This document shows positions 1-10,292 of a stretch of DNA of 64,000 nt, piece by piece; positions within the stretch are counted from its first letter, which is position 1, and each line of letters begins with the position of its first letter. Under the pieces are notes generated by a model. It was not told where the DNA came from. It was given only the letters and a program-made list of their open reading frames with translations, and searched no databases. Source of the DNA: Companilactobacillus sp. RD055328 (GTDB taxonomy: Bacteria; Bacillota; Bacilli; Lactobacillales; Lactobacillaceae); NCBI RefSeq assembly GCF_022835675.1, contig NZ_BQUT01000001.1:186001-250000 (forward strand), given 5' to 3'. Made by a program: the position numbers and the translations under genes.

Positions 1-790
1 TAATTAGGAATAATCCGGCAATAGTTAACGCAATAAATGATACTGGTATACCAAGGAAGCCGCTACTGAAATATCCAATTAGTAATGTTCCCAGAACAAT
101 CCATGATATTTTAAATAATCTTTTATCTTTAATTGCTGATTCTGGATCTGGCACTGCACTGATATCATAACGTTTTGGAATAGACTTCCCGAAATAAATA
201 TATAGTATGGAAATACTTGCAACTAATGAGAACAAGTTAGGAATTATCATCTTAAGAGCATACTCAGAAAAAGTAATGTTAAAGAAGTCTGCAGAAACTA
301 TGTTCACCAAGTTGCTAACTACTAACGGCAGGGATGTGGCATCCGCAATGAATCCACTTGCGATAATGAATGGAAAAATTTTCTTCTCATCAAACTTAAG
401 AGCTCTTACCATTGCCAATACTATCGGTGTCAAAATCAAGGCAGCTCCATCATTTGCAAACAATGCTGCGACTATTGATCCCAAAATTGAGATCAGTACA
501 AACATTTTTATACCGCTACCATTTGCAAAACGTGCCATATTTAATGCTGCCCATTCAAAGAATCCAATTGAATCTAAAATCAAGGAGATTAAGATGATGG
601 CCACAAAAGAAAGGGTCGCATTCCAAACCATTCCGGTTACGGTACCAATATCAGCAAAACTAACAATTCCAAATAGTAATGCTAGTATTGCTCCTCCTGT
701 TGCTGACCATCCTATTGATAGTCCTTTAGGTTGCCAAATAACAAATATCAATGTTACTAAGAAAATTAAGGTTGCTAAAATAATTTGCAT
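1..790 (-). CDS. arsB: ArsB arsenite efflux permease (3' end cut by window edge)
   Basis: Membrane permease that exports arsenite/antimonite and can be energised by ArsA. Reading the minus strand from an ATG at 790 gives 263 codons without a stop, running off the window. The protein is strongly hydrophobic, begins [16 protein letters not shown], and has the ArsB/IT-superfamily look, with a conserved loop [16 protein letters not shown] near residue 115 and repeated long hydrophobic segments. It lies 24 bp after arsA in the order arsR-arsD-arsA-arsB, typical of Gram-positive and plasmid ars operons. The Shine-Dalgarno is weak (AAAGAAT), so translation may be coupled to arsA. A full ArsB is about 430 residues, so roughly 60 percent is visible. 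The long open frame on the opposite strand at 207-872 is an antisense shadow. Confidence 0.9.
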   Translation of the reverse strand, partial: MQIILATLIFLVTLIFVIWQPKGLSIGWSATGGAILALLFGIVSFADIGTVTGMVWNATLSFVAIILISLILDSIGFFEWAALNMARFANGSGIKMFVLISILGSIVAALFANDGAALILTPIVLAMVRALKFDEKKIFPFIIASGFIADATSLPLVVSNLVNIVSADFFNITFSEYALKMIIPNLFSLVASISILYIYFGKSIPKRYDISAVPDPESAIKDKRLFKISWIVLGTLLIGYFSSGFLGIPVSFIALTIAGLFLI

Positions 791-814
791 AATTCATTCT
801 ATTCTTTCATTTTT

Positions 815-2545
815 TTATATGTTTAAATGTGATTTTTCAAAGTCTGGTTCCCAAGGCATAACTGCAAAATGATTATCAGATATCTCTTTTACTTTTTGTA
901 TCCATTCAACTTCATTTTGAGCTCTTGCTTGTAATTCAGCATTTGTAGTATTAGTTGCTAACATACTTTGATTAACCACCCACCAAGTATGAGCCATTGA
1001 TGCTCTGTTCAAATCTTCATTCAATCTAGTAGACTCATAAACCGGTGTTGTTTCAGGTAGTGTTACCATAATGATTTCAGTTTGTTTAGGATCTTGTAGT
1101 TTTGGTAATAAATCAACGATTGCTTGTGGTACAGCACCTGATGATCTTTGCACTTCTTTGGCATAGCTTTGTGTTGAGTCTAATAACAACAATGTATGAC
1201 CAGTAGGTGCAGTATCAATAACTACGACATCACTATCATCTTGTGCCACGATTTCAGCAAAAGATCTAAATACAGCAATTTCTTGTGTACAAGGAGATTT
1301 CAAATCTTCTTCTATGTAGTCAACATCATCTGAATTCATTGTTTGCTTAGCTTCACTCAATACTTCATCTTGATAATCTTTCAAAACCTGTTTTTCATCT
1401 ATATGACTAACTGTCAACTTCGAGTCATCAGTTTTGAAGAAATTCAAGTGATTAGCAGGATCAGTAGTAGCCAAATGTACAGTCTTTCCTTTATTAATAA
1501 GGCCCTTAGCTATTTGAACTGCAACTGTTGTTTTACCAACGCCACCTTTACCCATGGTGAAAATGATCTTTTTATCAGATTCAACTAAATTATTAACAAT
1601 CATATCTAATGATTCATAGTTATTTTTTTCAACTTCTTTTAGTTGAATTTCTGGTTGCTCATCTTGCAATACCAAATTCAACTTATCAATTCCGACTACA
1701 TTGTAAGGTCTCAACGGAACTTCAAAAGTAGTTATCTGTTTCAAAATTTCTGGCATATTTTTCAAGTCATTTTGTTGTTGATCAAATATAGCTTGAGAAG
1801 CCACATCATTAGGATTCTTAAGTGTACCGTTAATTATTAGGTTTTGATTATTAATACCTGTTTCTGATAATTCAGATACCGCTCTTGCGGCTTCGATTAA
1901 TGAAGCTCTTTGTGGACGTGAAACCATCATCATCGTAGTCTTTTCTGGATCATTTAATGTCTTCACTGCTTTTTCATACATTACTTTTTTCTCGCCCATT
2001 CCAGCAAGTTGGCCCAAACAATTAGGACCAGAATTATTCTCATCCAAATATTCGTTCCAAGCTGAAGGAAGTTCAAGCATTCTTAATGAATGACCTGTTG
2101 GCGCTGTATCAAAAATTATATAATCGAATTCTTTATCAATTTTTTCATCAGTTAAGAAATTCGCAAACTCATTAAAAGATGCAATTTCTACAGTACAAGA
2201 ACCTGAAAGTTGTTCTTCCATATTTTCAATTGCCGATTTTGGCAAAGTATCTCGATATGGAGCTACTACACTTTCTTTATACTCAGCTGCTGCTACCACC
2301 GGGTCAAAATTAGCAGCATATAGTCCTGGCACTTCCTTAATTTCTGTAGGTTTATTAGTTAATTCAGTTTTAAAAACATCTTGCAAGTTACTTGCTGGAT
2401 CAGTCGATGCAATCATAACCTTGTATCCACTATTAGCTAATGTTATAGCAGTAGCACTGGCGGTTGTTGTTTTACCAACACCACCTTTACCAGTGAAGAA
2501 TAGATAATGTGTTAATTCAATCTCATTTGGATAATACTTTTTCAT
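815..2545 (-). CDS. arsA: ArsA arsenical pump-driving ATPase
   Basis: Cytosolic ATPase that powers ArsB-mediated arsenite extrusion. At 576 residues it has the usual two-half architecture. Deviant Walker A motifs GKGGVGKTT lie at residues 19-27 and 332-340, and DTAPTGH signatures at 146-152 and 444-450. Cys117, Cys176 and Cys419 match the three metalloid-binding cysteines of the family in position and context (SGSCT, GPNC, KSPCT). The ATG has a strong GAGGAAGGAA ribosome site. Unlike the tightly packed arsR-arsD pair, arsA follows arsD by 86 bp. That gap contains a terminator-like hairpin and a second ArsR-type operator, so arsA-arsB may be separately controlled. Confidence 0.97.
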   Translation of the reverse strand: MKKYYPNEIELTHYLFFTGKGGVGKTTTASATAITLANSGYKVMIASTDPASNLQDVFKTELTNKPTEIKEVPGLYAANFDPVVAAAEYKESVVAPYRDTLPKSAIENMEEQLSGSCTVEIASFNEFANFLTDEKIDKEFDYIIFDTAPTGHSLRMLELPSAWNEYLDENNSGPNCLGQLAGMGEKKVMYEKAVKTLNDPEKTTMMMVSRPQRASLIEAARAVSELSETGINNQNLIINGTLKNPNDVASQAIFDQQQNDLKNMPEILKQITTFEVPLRPYNVVGIDKLNLVLQDEQPEIQLKEVEKNNYESLDMIVNNLVESDKKIIFTMGKGGVGKTTVAVQIAKGLINKGKTVHLATTDPANHLNFFKTDDSKLTVSHIDEKQVLKDYQDEVLSEAKQTMNSDDVDYIEEDLKSPCTQEIAVFRSFAEIVAQDDSDVVVIDTAPTGHTLLLLDSTQSYAKEVQRSSGAVPQAIVDLLPKLQDPKQTEIIMVTLPETTPVYESTRLNEDLNRASMAHTWWVVNQSMLATNTTNAELQARAQNEVEWIQKVKEISDNHFAVMPWEPDFEKSHLNI

Positions 2546-2566
2546 AGTAAATTCCTTCCTCGATAT

Positions 2567-2582
2567 ATAGATAAGTATCTAT
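2567..2582. promoter_or_regulatory. Second ArsR-type operator, in front of arsA
   Basis: The 16-bp dyad ATAGATAAGTATCTAT differs at only two central bases from the dyad at the arsR promoter (ATAGATAATCATCTAT). It sits between arsD and arsA, just upstream of the arsA ribosome site. Function as an ArsR site is inferred from this similarity. Confidence 0.7.
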
Positions 2583-2590
2583 GTATAGTT

Positions 2591-2622
2591 TAAAAAATAT
2601 AGCCATTAGATTACTAATGGCT
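2591..2622 (-). terminator. Terminator-like hairpin between arsD and arsA
   Basis: The perfect 9-bp stem AGCCATTAG/CTAATGGCT with a 4-base loop is followed on the minus strand by ATATTTTTTAAA. It lies directly after the arsD stop and could cut the arsR-arsD transcript or act as partial attenuation of arsA-arsB. Confidence 0.7.
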
Positions 2623-2631
2623 AATATTTAA

Positions 2632-2979
2632 TTAACCGCAACAATCACTATCTTTACTTGGCGCTTCAACAAAGACTAACCCAGTATATTTTGATAGTTC
2701 TTCAAGAGTTGGATAATTTTCTTTTTTAACAATTTTACCGTCAACAACAGTTATTGGTAGAACTTTATCTGCATCATCTTTTATTTCATCAAGAATTAGC
2801 TTGTTATCAGTAAATGCGTCTGGCGTTTGGCTTAAGTTGTATCTATTAGCCTCAATATCAGTTGAGTTTTCTAGATTTTTAAAAACAGAAGTAATCATTA
2901 ATAATTCGCTATCAACACTTGGTCCACAAACTCCTGTTGAACAACACATAGCTGATTCATATATTTCAATAGTTTTCAT
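2632..2979 (-). CDS. arsD: ArsD arsenite metallochaperone
   Basis: Small cytosolic protein that passes arsenite to ArsA and weakly represses ars transcription in characterised systems. The 115-residue product carries the metalloid-binding Cys12-Cys13 and Cys18 (MCCSTGVC) and ends with a vicinal Cys113-Cys114 pair, as in the longer ArsD proteins. The start follows an AGAGAGGCG ribosome site. The arsR stop is only 3 bp upstream, so the two genes are translationally linked. A hairpin terminator follows immediately. Confidence 0.95.
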   Translation of the reverse strand: MKTIEIYESAMCCSTGVCGPSVDSELLMITSVFKNLENSTDIEANRYNLSQTPDAFTDNKLILDEIKDDADKVLPITVVDGKIVKKENYPTLEELSKYTGLVFVEAPSKDSDCCG

Positions 2980-2982
2980 TAG

Positions 2983-3297
2983 TTACGCCTCTCTTTTACA
3001 AAAATTAGTTGCCTTAGTTGCACCATTACCATTAAGTAATGATGTTGTTTCCTGTTTAAAATCTTCAATAAATGATTCGTTCAAAGTATAGTGTTGCCAC
3101 TTACTCTCTTTTCTCGAAACAACAATTCCTGCAGTTTGAAGAACTTTCATATGATGAGATAACGTTGGTTGTGAAAAACTAAAATGTTCTAGAATATCAC
3201 AGGCACATTTTTCACCATTAGAAAGCATATCAATAATTTCTAAACGGCTAGGATCAGCCATAGCTTTGATAACTTTTGCATAATTTTCATAGTTCAT
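2983..3297 (-). CDS. arsR: ArsR metalloid-responsive repressor
   Basis: Winged-helix ArsR/SmtB repressor that leaves its operator on binding As(III) or Sb(III). The signature EKCACDILEHF supplies the Cys31/Cys33 pair at the start of the DNA-recognition helix, followed by SQPTLSHHMKVL. The open frame extends 10 codons further upstream, but the ATG at 3297 has a GGAG ribosome site about 9 bases before it and the upstream codons overlap the operator, so 104 residues is preferred. It is the first gene of arsR-arsD-arsA-arsB and probably autoregulated through the dyad at 3313-3334. Confidence 0.95.
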   Translation of the reverse strand: MNYENYAKVIKAMADPSRLEIIDMLSNGEKCACDILEHFSFSQPTLSHHMKVLQTAGIVVSRKESKWQHYTLNESFIEDFKQETTSLLNGNGATKATNFCKREA

Positions 3298-3312
3298 AAA
3301 TTCATTCTCCAT

Positions 3313-3366
3313 CATATAGATAATCATCTATATGTTTAATATAAGTTTACATTAATACTTTGTCAA
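3313..3366 (-). promoter_or_regulatory. arsR promoter and ArsR operator
   Basis: On the minus strand a consensus TTGACA (3361-3366) and TATATT (3338-3343) are separated by exactly 17 bases. Directly downstream, 3313-3334 forms the dyad CATATAGATgATTATCTATATG, overlapping the expected start of transcription. This is the standard layout of a metalloid-derepressed ars promoter. Confidence 0.85.
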
Positions 3367-3386
3367 GAAACGTTTTGTAATTAAAT

Positions 3387-3424
3387 AAAAAAACACTTTA
3401 GACATCAAATGTCTAAAGTGTTTT
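3387..3424 (-). terminator. Terminator of the tRNA cluster
   Basis: A 16-bp stem (AAAACACTTTAGACAT and its complement, 3-base loop) lies just downstream of tRNA-Thr. The A-run at 3387-3393 gives a U-tract on the minus strand, and the plus-strand side also ends in TTTT. Confidence 0.9.
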
Positions 3425-3430
3425 CTGTAA

Positions 3431-3503
3431 TGCCGACTAGAGGATTCGAACCTCCGACCCCCTGTTTACAAGACAGGTGCTCTGCCAGCTGAGCTAAGTC
3501 GGC
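3431..3503 (-). tRNA. tRNA-Thr (anticodon TGT)
   Basis: 73-nt cloverleaf on the minus strand. The acceptor stem GCCGACT pairs with AGTCGGC, the T-arm is GGTTCGAATCC, and the anticodon loop CTTGTAA gives anticodon TGT. The 3' CCA is not encoded. Confidence 0.95.
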
Positions 3504-3510
3504 ATATTAA

Positions 3511-3593
3511 TACGGGTGAAAGGACTTGAACCTTCACGTCCAAAAGACACTAGAACCTAAATCTAGCGCGTCTGCCAATTCCGCCACACCCGC
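3511..3593 (-). tRNA. tRNA-Leu (anticodon TAG)
   Basis: 83-nt class II tRNA with a long variable arm. The acceptor stem GCGGGTG pairs with CACCCGT (one G-T pair), and the anticodon stem CTAGA/TCTAG encloses loop TTTAGGT, giving TAG. CCA is not encoded. Confidence 0.94.
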
Positions 3594-3629
3594 ATGTATT
3601 CAATTTTTCTTCACTGCACTCTTGTGCAA

Positions 3630-3702
3630 TGAGCCGTGGCAGGTTCGAACTGCCGACCCTCTGATTAAAAGTCAGATGCTCTACCGGCTGAGCTAACGGC
3701 TC
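3630..3702 (-). tRNA. tRNA-Lys (anticodon TTT)
   Basis: 73-nt cloverleaf. The acceptor stem GAGCCGT pairs with ACGGCTC, and the anticodon loop CTTTTAA gives TTT. CCA is not encoded. It is part of a four-tRNA cluster immediately downstream of lysS. Confidence 0.95.
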
Positions 3703-3704
3703 AA

Positions 3705-3777
3705 TGGAGGATACAGGGCTCGAACCTGTGACCCTCTGCTTGTAAGGCAGATGCTCTCCCAGCTGAGCTAATCCTCC
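3705..3777 (-). tRNA. tRNA-Val (anticodon TAC)
   Basis: 73-nt cloverleaf. The acceptor stem GGAGGAT pairs with ATCCTCC, and the anticodon loop CTTACAA gives TAC. It is the first tRNA of the cluster, reading from lysS towards the ars operon. Confidence 0.95.
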
Positions 3778-3862
3778 ATAAGCTACTTAAATATGTAACC
3801 TAAATATTCTACCAATTTGCCACAATAACGTCAACGACATTTTATAAACTTCTGTGTAAATA

Positions 3863-3897
3863 AAAATATCCAAGGCATTTTATACCTTGGATATTTT
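3863..3897 (-). terminator. lysS terminator
   Basis: A 13-bp stem (AAAATATCCAAGG / CCTTGGATATTTT) with a 9-base loop lies directly after the lysS stop. Its U-rich end faces the tRNA cluster, so the tRNAs probably have their own promoter. Confidence 0.85.
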
Positions 3898-3905
3898 CTT
3901 ATTTA

Positions 3906-5429
<1,524 letters not shown>

Positions 5430-6440
5430 TTATTTAGTCACAATTGTAGGTGATTCTTTTTCCATTTTTTCTAGTTTTTCAATGAAGTCATCTAATATAT
5501 CAAAGACTTCTTTTTTAGTATCTACTTGCATAACAGCAGCACGTGTTCTTGCGGCTCTTGGAATGCCTTTAAGATAATAAGCAGCTTGTTGTCTAAATTC
5601 TGGAACTGCTACATGTTCACCTTTTAATTCGATTAATCTATCTAATTGAATTTTTGCAGTTTGAATTTTTTCAGATGGTGTTGGTTCACTAATTATTTCA
5701 CCAGTTTCTAAATAATGATTCATTGCATCTAAACGCCATAGATTACCTAAAGCTGCACGTCCAACCATCACTGCGTCAGCACCAACTTCTTCAATCATAA
5801 CCTTAGCATCTTCTGGAGTCTTGATATCACCATTACCCATGAATGGAATAGTTAATTGTTGGGCAACTTGATGTAATATATCCCAGTCTGCGTGACCTGT
5901 ATACATTTGTTTACGTGTACGACCATGCATAGCTAATGCACTAGCACCAGCTTTTTCAGCAGCAATAGCATTCTCAACAGCTAGAATATGATCAGAATCC
6001 CAACCAGTTCTCATTTTTACAGTAACTGGTTTATCAATTGAAGATGTTACAGCATCAACCATTTCATATACTTTATCAGGATCCAATAACCAGCGAGCTC
6101 CTGCGTCTGTCTTAACAATTTTGTTAACAGGACAACCCATATTGATATCAATGATATCTGCTTCTGTATTTTCAGCAACAAATTGAGCGGCTTGTACTAA
6201 AGTATCTTTAGTTCCACCAAAAATTTGAATACTTACAGGGTGTTCTTTTGGATCAACAAATAACATGTTTAAAGTTTTCTTGTTTCGGTACATAATTCCA
6301 CGATCGCTGATCATTTCACATACAACCAAACCTGCCCCAAATTCACGAGCAGTCATACGAAAAGCTGAGTTAGTAATCCCCGCCATTGGTGCAACAACTA
6401 CTTGATTTGGTATTGTTACATCACCAATTTTCCATTCCAT
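5430..6440 (-). CDS. dusB: tRNA-dihydrouridine synthase DusB
   Basis: FMN- and NADPH-dependent enzyme reducing uridines in the tRNA D-loop to dihydrouridine. At 336 residues it shows the Dus TIM-barrel motifs: VAPMAGITNSAFR near the N-terminus, VSIQIFGG (residues 69-76), DINMGCPVNKIVK with catalytic Cys103, and MHGRTRKQMYTG. It is co-oriented with lysS 12 bp downstream. An isolated hairpin precedes it after hslO, so dusB-lysS is probably a two-gene unit. Confidence 0.96.
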   Translation of the reverse strand: MEWKIGDVTIPNQVVVAPMAGITNSAFRMTAREFGAGLVVCEMISDRGIMYRNKKTLNMLFVDPKEHPVSIQIFGGTKDTLVQAAQFVAENTEADIIDINMGCPVNKIVKTDAGARWLLDPDKVYEMVDAVTSSIDKPVTVKMRTGWDSDHILAVENAIAAEKAGASALAMHGRTRKQMYTGHADWDILHQVAQQLTIPFMGNGDIKTPEDAKVMIEEVGADAVMVGRAALGNLWRLDAMNHYLETGEIISEPTPSEKIQTAKIQLDRLIELKGEHVAVPEFRQQAAYYLKGIPRAARTRAAVMQVDTKKEVFDILDDFIEKLEKMEKESPTIVTK

Positions 6441-6544
6441 TATATATTATCTCCAAAAATTTTTTATCCGATTAATGATAGCAAAGAACACACCCTAATT
6501 GCAAGCTAGAGAACCAATGAACTCTTCTTTAATACACTTAAATA

Positions 6545-6580
6545 AAAAAACTAATAAGTAAAATTACTCATTAGTTTTTT
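6545..6580 (-). terminator. hslO terminator
   Basis: The stem AAAAAACTAATGAGTAA / TTACTTATTAGTTTTTT (one G-U pair) lies just after the hslO stop and ends in a run of T on the minus strand. Confidence 0.85.
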
Positions 6581-6582
6581 GT

Positions 6583-7452
6583 CTATAATAATTCTTTTAG
6601 TTCTTCTGCACTAAAGTTATATTTCTTACCACAGAACTTGCAAACAGTTTCTGCACCATTATTTTGTTCAATTAATTCTTTAATGTCTTTCTTATCAATT
6701 GAAGCTAGTGCATCTTTGAATCGTTCTTTACTGCAATCACATTCAAATTTCACTGGCATTTTTTCAAGTATTTTTACATTATCTTCGTTGAATAACTCAT
6801 AGATAACTTGTTCGGGTGTCTTACCATCACGTAATAATTCAGATACCAATGGCATATCTTTTAATTTCTCTTCTAATTCATCAATTGCTTGTTCACTAGC
6901 ACCTGGTAGAGTCTGAACTAAGAATCCTCCAGCAACATCTACTGATTCATCAGGTTGAACAAAAACTGACAACCCAATGGCTGAAGGTGTTTGTTCAGAT
7001 TTTGCCATATAGTAAGTGAAATCTTCAGCAATTTCTCCAGAGACCAATCCAACTTGTCCAGTAAACGGTTCTTTCAATCCCTGGTCTTTAGTAACTGAAA
7101 GCATTCCCTTTGTTCCAACAGCTCCTTTAACATCAATCTTACCTTGGTCATTACTGTCTAAACTTACATGAGGTTCTTGTATATAACCTTTCACTGTCCC
7201 TTTAGCATTTCCATCAACAATAATAGATCCAGCTGGACCATCTCCTTGTAAACGCACAGTGATTTTGTCTTCACCTTTTAACACCGCACTAGATATTAAT
7301 AGAGTTCCAATCAAAGTACGTCCTAAAGCTGCAGTAGAAGTTACCCAAGTATCGTGTTTAACATGTGCTTCTTGTACTAACTCAGTAGCATTCACACAGT
7401 ATACGCGGAAGTTGTCGTCTTTGGTGATGGCTTTTATTAGATAATCATTCAT
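6583..7452 (-). CDS. hslO: Hsp33 redox-activated holdase chaperone
   Basis: Hsp33 binds unfolding proteins when its C-terminal zinc centre is oxidised. The C-terminal tail carries the four cysteine ligands as CDC (in FECDCSKERF) and CKFC (in ETVCKFCGKKY), the canonical CxC...CxxC arrangement. The open frame extends 17 codons further upstream, but the ATG at 7452 is preceded by GAGGAATTCAGA, giving 289 residues, which fits the family. It follows ftsH in the conserved order tilS-hpt-ftsH-hslO-dusB-lysS, but hairpins on both sides suggest separate transcription. Confidence 0.96.
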   Translation of the reverse strand: MNDYLIKAITKDDNFRVYCVNATELVQEAHVKHDTWVTSTAALGRTLIGTLLISSAVLKGEDKITVRLQGDGPAGSIIVDGNAKGTVKGYIQEPHVSLDSNDQGKIDVKGAVGTKGMLSVTKDQGLKEPFTGQVGLVSGEIAEDFTYYMAKSEQTPSAIGLSVFVQPDESVDVAGGFLVQTLPGASEQAIDELEEKLKDMPLVSELLRDGKTPEQVIYELFNEDNVKILEKMPVKFECDCSKERFKDALASIDKKDIKELIEQNNGAETVCKFCGKKYNFSAEELKELL

Positions 7453-7489
7453 TCTGAATTCCTCTTTATTTATTACGTTTATTAAAATC

Positions 7490-7531
7490 AAAATGACGGT
7501 CAATTCCCGTTTCGGAACTGATCGTCATTTT
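7490..7531 (-). terminator. ftsH terminator
   Basis: The inverted repeat AAAATGACGGTCA / TGATCGTCATTTT (one G-U pair, 16-base loop) lies between ftsH and hslO, with a T-rich tail TTTTGATTTTAAT on the minus strand. A second small hairpin (7538-7558) directly follows the ftsH stop. Confidence 0.7.
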
Positions 7532-7563
7532 GTTTTGTCGTTTAGTTATTTAACGACATATGA

Positions 7564-9663
7564 TTAATCCTTATTCTCAGTTTCAGATTTTGGATCCTCT
7601 TTTTTATTGTCAGCTTCTGAAGGTGTTTCAACTTTTTTATCAGTTGATACTTCTTCGGCTTGTCTCTTAGCATCTTTAATTTCCATAGCAGCTTTTGCTT
7701 CATCAAAAGTTGCAGCAGTCTCACTTGGGAATTCATCCTTAGATTTTTCAGGCATTTCACCTGTGTTGTATAAGCTAAGGATTTCAGCTTCATTAAGAGT
7801 TTCATATTTCAACAATGCTTCAGCAATTGCTTTGTGTTGTTCACGATGTGATTCGATAATTTCATTAGCACGTTTGTGTTGAATGTTAATGATATCACGA
7901 ACTTCATCATCAATTTCTTTAGCTGTTTGTTGAGAATACATAGGTTGTCCGTACTGTTGTTGTCCTTCTCTTTCAAGTTGAACAGTTCCCAGTTTTTCAG
8001 ACATACCGTATTGAGTAACCATGCTACGAGCAATAGCTGTAGCTTGTTCAAAGTCGTTAGAAGCTCCAGATGATAATGCACCAAAGATGATTTCTTCAGC
8101 TGTTCTACCACCTAGAAGTCCAGCAATTTGTTCGTCTAATTCCTTCTTAGTTGCTAAGAAGTTCTCATCCTTAGGAAGCATAATAGCATAACCGCCAGCA
8201 CGTCCACGAGGAACGATTGTAACTTTTCTAACAACACGAGAATCACTTAATACTAATCCAATTAAAGCATGACCAGCTTCGTGGTAAGCAACAACATTAC
8301 GTTCTTTCTTACTAATAGCTTTGTCTTTCTTAGCTGGACCAGCGATAACACGATCTGTTGCTTCATCAATATCTAAATTATCGATTTTTTTCTTCTCACG
8401 ACGAGCTGCTACAAGAGCTGCTTCGTTAAGTAAGTTCTCAAGATCAGCACCAACAAATCCAGGTGTTTGTTGAGCAACAACCTTTAGGTCAACATCTTCA
8501 GACAATGGTTTGTTATTTGAGTGCACTTTAAGAATAGCTTCACGTCCTTTAACATCAGGACGCCCTACTAAAACTTTTCTATCGAAACGACCAGCACGAA
8601 GTAAGGCCGGATCTAATACATCAGAACGGTTAGTAGCGGCAATGACGATAACACCTTCAGAACCTGTAAATCCGTCCATTTCAACTAGCAATTGGTTAAG
8701 GGTTTGTTCACGTTCATCGTTTCCGCCACCCATTCCGTTACCACGTTGACGAGCTACAGCATCAATTTCATCAATAAAGATGATTGATGGTGAGTTCTTC
8801 TTAGCAGTTTCAAATAAGTCACGTACACGACTAGCACCAACACCGACAAACATCTCTACGAAATCTGAACCAGAAATCGAGAAGAAAGGTACGCCAGCTT
8901 CACCGGCAACGGCCTTAGCTAGTAATGTTTTACCAGTACCAGGAGGTCCTTCTAATAGAACTCCGGCTGGAATTCGAGCTCCTAGTTCTAGATACTTACG
9001 CGGATCTTTTAAGAATTCAACAACTTCAACAAGTTCTTGTTTCTCTTCTTCAGCACCAGCAACATCAGAAAAACGAACTTTGTTCTTCTTAGGATCTTGT
9101 GGCTTAACTTGTGTCTTACCAAAGTTCATCATGCGACCGGCACCACCGCCGCCACCTTGACCACCGCTTTGTCCCATCATCATGTATAAGAAGAAGAACA
9201 CAACAATTGTCGGAATTACAAGTAGAGCAATATTTAACCAAGCCCCCGTTTGTGATTCTTCTTGTGCTTTAACATCAACATTATTCTTATTAGCAATGTC
9301 ATTAATTTGCTTTAATGTAGCATCATTAGTAAGGACGCTAGTCATAAAGTGTGTTGATTCACTGCTTGCACTTTGAGAGCTCGATAAGAATGGAATTGCA
9401 TTAGTACTCTTTTTCGAGTCTTTTTTATCTTTTTTGGTAGATTTTAATTCACCTTCAATATGATAAGTTCCATTTGATGGTTGAATTGAAAATTCTTTAA
9501 CTTTATTTTTTTCTAATTTAGAAATAAATTCTGTAGAGTTTAATGTTTTAGTTTGTGACCCACTTTGCCCACCTACGAGCCAGCTTAATCCCAAGATTAA
9601 AACAACAAAAACTAAGATATAGAATAGACTGTTATTAACCAGTCGATTTCTGTTGTTCTTCAA
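7564..9663 (-). CDS. ftsH: ATP-dependent zinc metalloprotease FtsH
   Basis: Membrane-anchored AAA+ protease for membrane-protein quality control. Two N-terminal membrane helices (about 12-30 and 141-162) flank an extracytoplasmic segment. The AAA domain has Walker A GPPGTGKT at 239-246 and Walker B FIDEID at 296-301. The protease domain has zinc motif HEAGH at 461-465. A Lys/Glu-rich low-complexity tail covers the last ~60 residues, making 699 aa in total. Translation starts at TTG, with AGGAGG about 8 bases upstream. It follows hpt by 83 bp in the tilS-hpt-ftsH order. Confidence 0.98.
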   Translation of the reverse strand: MKNNRNRLVNNSLFYILVFVVLILGLSWLVGGQSGSQTKTLNSTEFISKLEKNKVKEFSIQPSNGTYHIEGELKSTKKDKKDSKKSTNAIPFLSSSQSASSESTHFMTSVLTNDATLKQINDIANKNNVDVKAQEESQTGAWLNIALLVIPTIVVFFFLYMMMGQSGGQGGGGGAGRMMNFGKTQVKPQDPKKNKVRFSDVAGAEEEKQELVEVVEFLKDPRKYLELGARIPAGVLLEGPPGTGKTLLAKAVAGEAGVPFFSISGSDFVEMFVGVGASRVRDLFETAKKNSPSIIFIDEIDAVARQRGNGMGGGNDEREQTLNQLLVEMDGFTGSEGVIVIAATNRSDVLDPALLRAGRFDRKVLVGRPDVKGREAILKVHSNNKPLSEDVDLKVVAQQTPGFVGADLENLLNEAALVAARREKKKIDNLDIDEATDRVIAGPAKKDKAISKKERNVVAYHEAGHALIGLVLSDSRVVRKVTIVPRGRAGGYAIMLPKDENFLATKKELDEQIAGLLGGRTAEEIIFGALSSGASNDFEQATAIARSMVTQYGMSEKLGTVQLEREGQQQYGQPMYSQQTAKEIDDEVRDIINIQHKRANEIIESHREQHKAIAEALLKYETLNEAEILSLYNTGEMPEKSKDEFPSETAATFDEAKAAMEIKDAKRQAEEVSTDKKVETPSEADNKKEDPKSETENKD

Positions 9664-9746
9664 TGTGGAGCCTCCTAAATATCAATAATTTGATAAAAAG
9701 AATATTAACATAACAATGTAAATTTAGCTATGTAATAAACTTTTAA

Positions 9747-10292
9747 TTAATTTTCATATACCTCTGGTTTTAAAACACCAATATATGGTAAGTTACGGTA
9801 CTTTTCAGCAAAGTCTAACCCATAACCAACCACAAATTCATTAGGTACGGTAGTTCCAACATAGTCACTGTTAATATTTGCAACTCGGTTTTCTTTTTTA
9901 TCGAGTAAGGTACAAATTTTAACTGATTTTGCTTTTCTTGTTTTAAAAAGTTCAATTAAGTATTTAAGAGTTTGTCCAGTATCAACAATATCTTCTATAA
10001 ATACAACATCTCGACCAGCTACAGAGACGTCTAAATCTTTTAAGATTTTAACATCCCCTGAAGATTCCATCCCGTCTCCATAACTGGAAACATCCATAAA
10101 TTCTATTTCAACTGGGCTATCCATTTTTCTAACTAAATCAGTTAAAAATAAAACAGCTCCTTTAAGTACACAGACAAAAATTGGATTCTTGTCCTTATAG
10201 TCGTTACTTAATTGTTGTGCAAGTTCTCCATTGATTTGCTCTAATTCTTCAGCACTGATTAAAACGCGTTCAATATCGTCACTTAGTTTCAT
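9747..10292 (-). CDS. hpt: Hypoxanthine-guanine phosphoribosyltransferase
   Basis: Purine-salvage enzyme converting hypoxanthine or guanine plus PRPP to IMP or GMP. The 181-residue product has the type I PRTase signature [14 protein letters not shown] for PRPP binding and [15 protein letters not shown] near the N-terminus. The start lies inside the end of tilS (14-base overlap) with its ribosome site GAGGAGACG, which implies translational coupling. Confidence 0.97.
   Translation of the reverse strand: MKLSDDIERVLISAEELEQINGELAQQLSNDYKDKNPIFVCVLKGAVLFLTDLVRKMDSPVEIEFMDVSSYGDGMESSGDVKILKDLDVSVAGRDVVFIEDIVDTGQTLKYLIELFKTRKAKSVKICTLLDKKENRVANINSDYVGTTVPNEFVVGYGLDFAEKYRNLPYIGVLKPEVYEN

Noticed and set aside
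207-872. A 221-codon open frame on the plus strand
   Set aside because: It lies opposite arsB. Its composition is that of an antisense shadow of a hydrophobic gene, with no ribosome site, whereas the minus strand gives a recognisable ArsB.
7542-8111. Two secondary open frames within ftsH (frames ending at 7542 and 7809)
   Set aside because: They are out-of-phase readings of the ftsH coding sequence with low-complexity Leu/Lys products and no own ribosome site.
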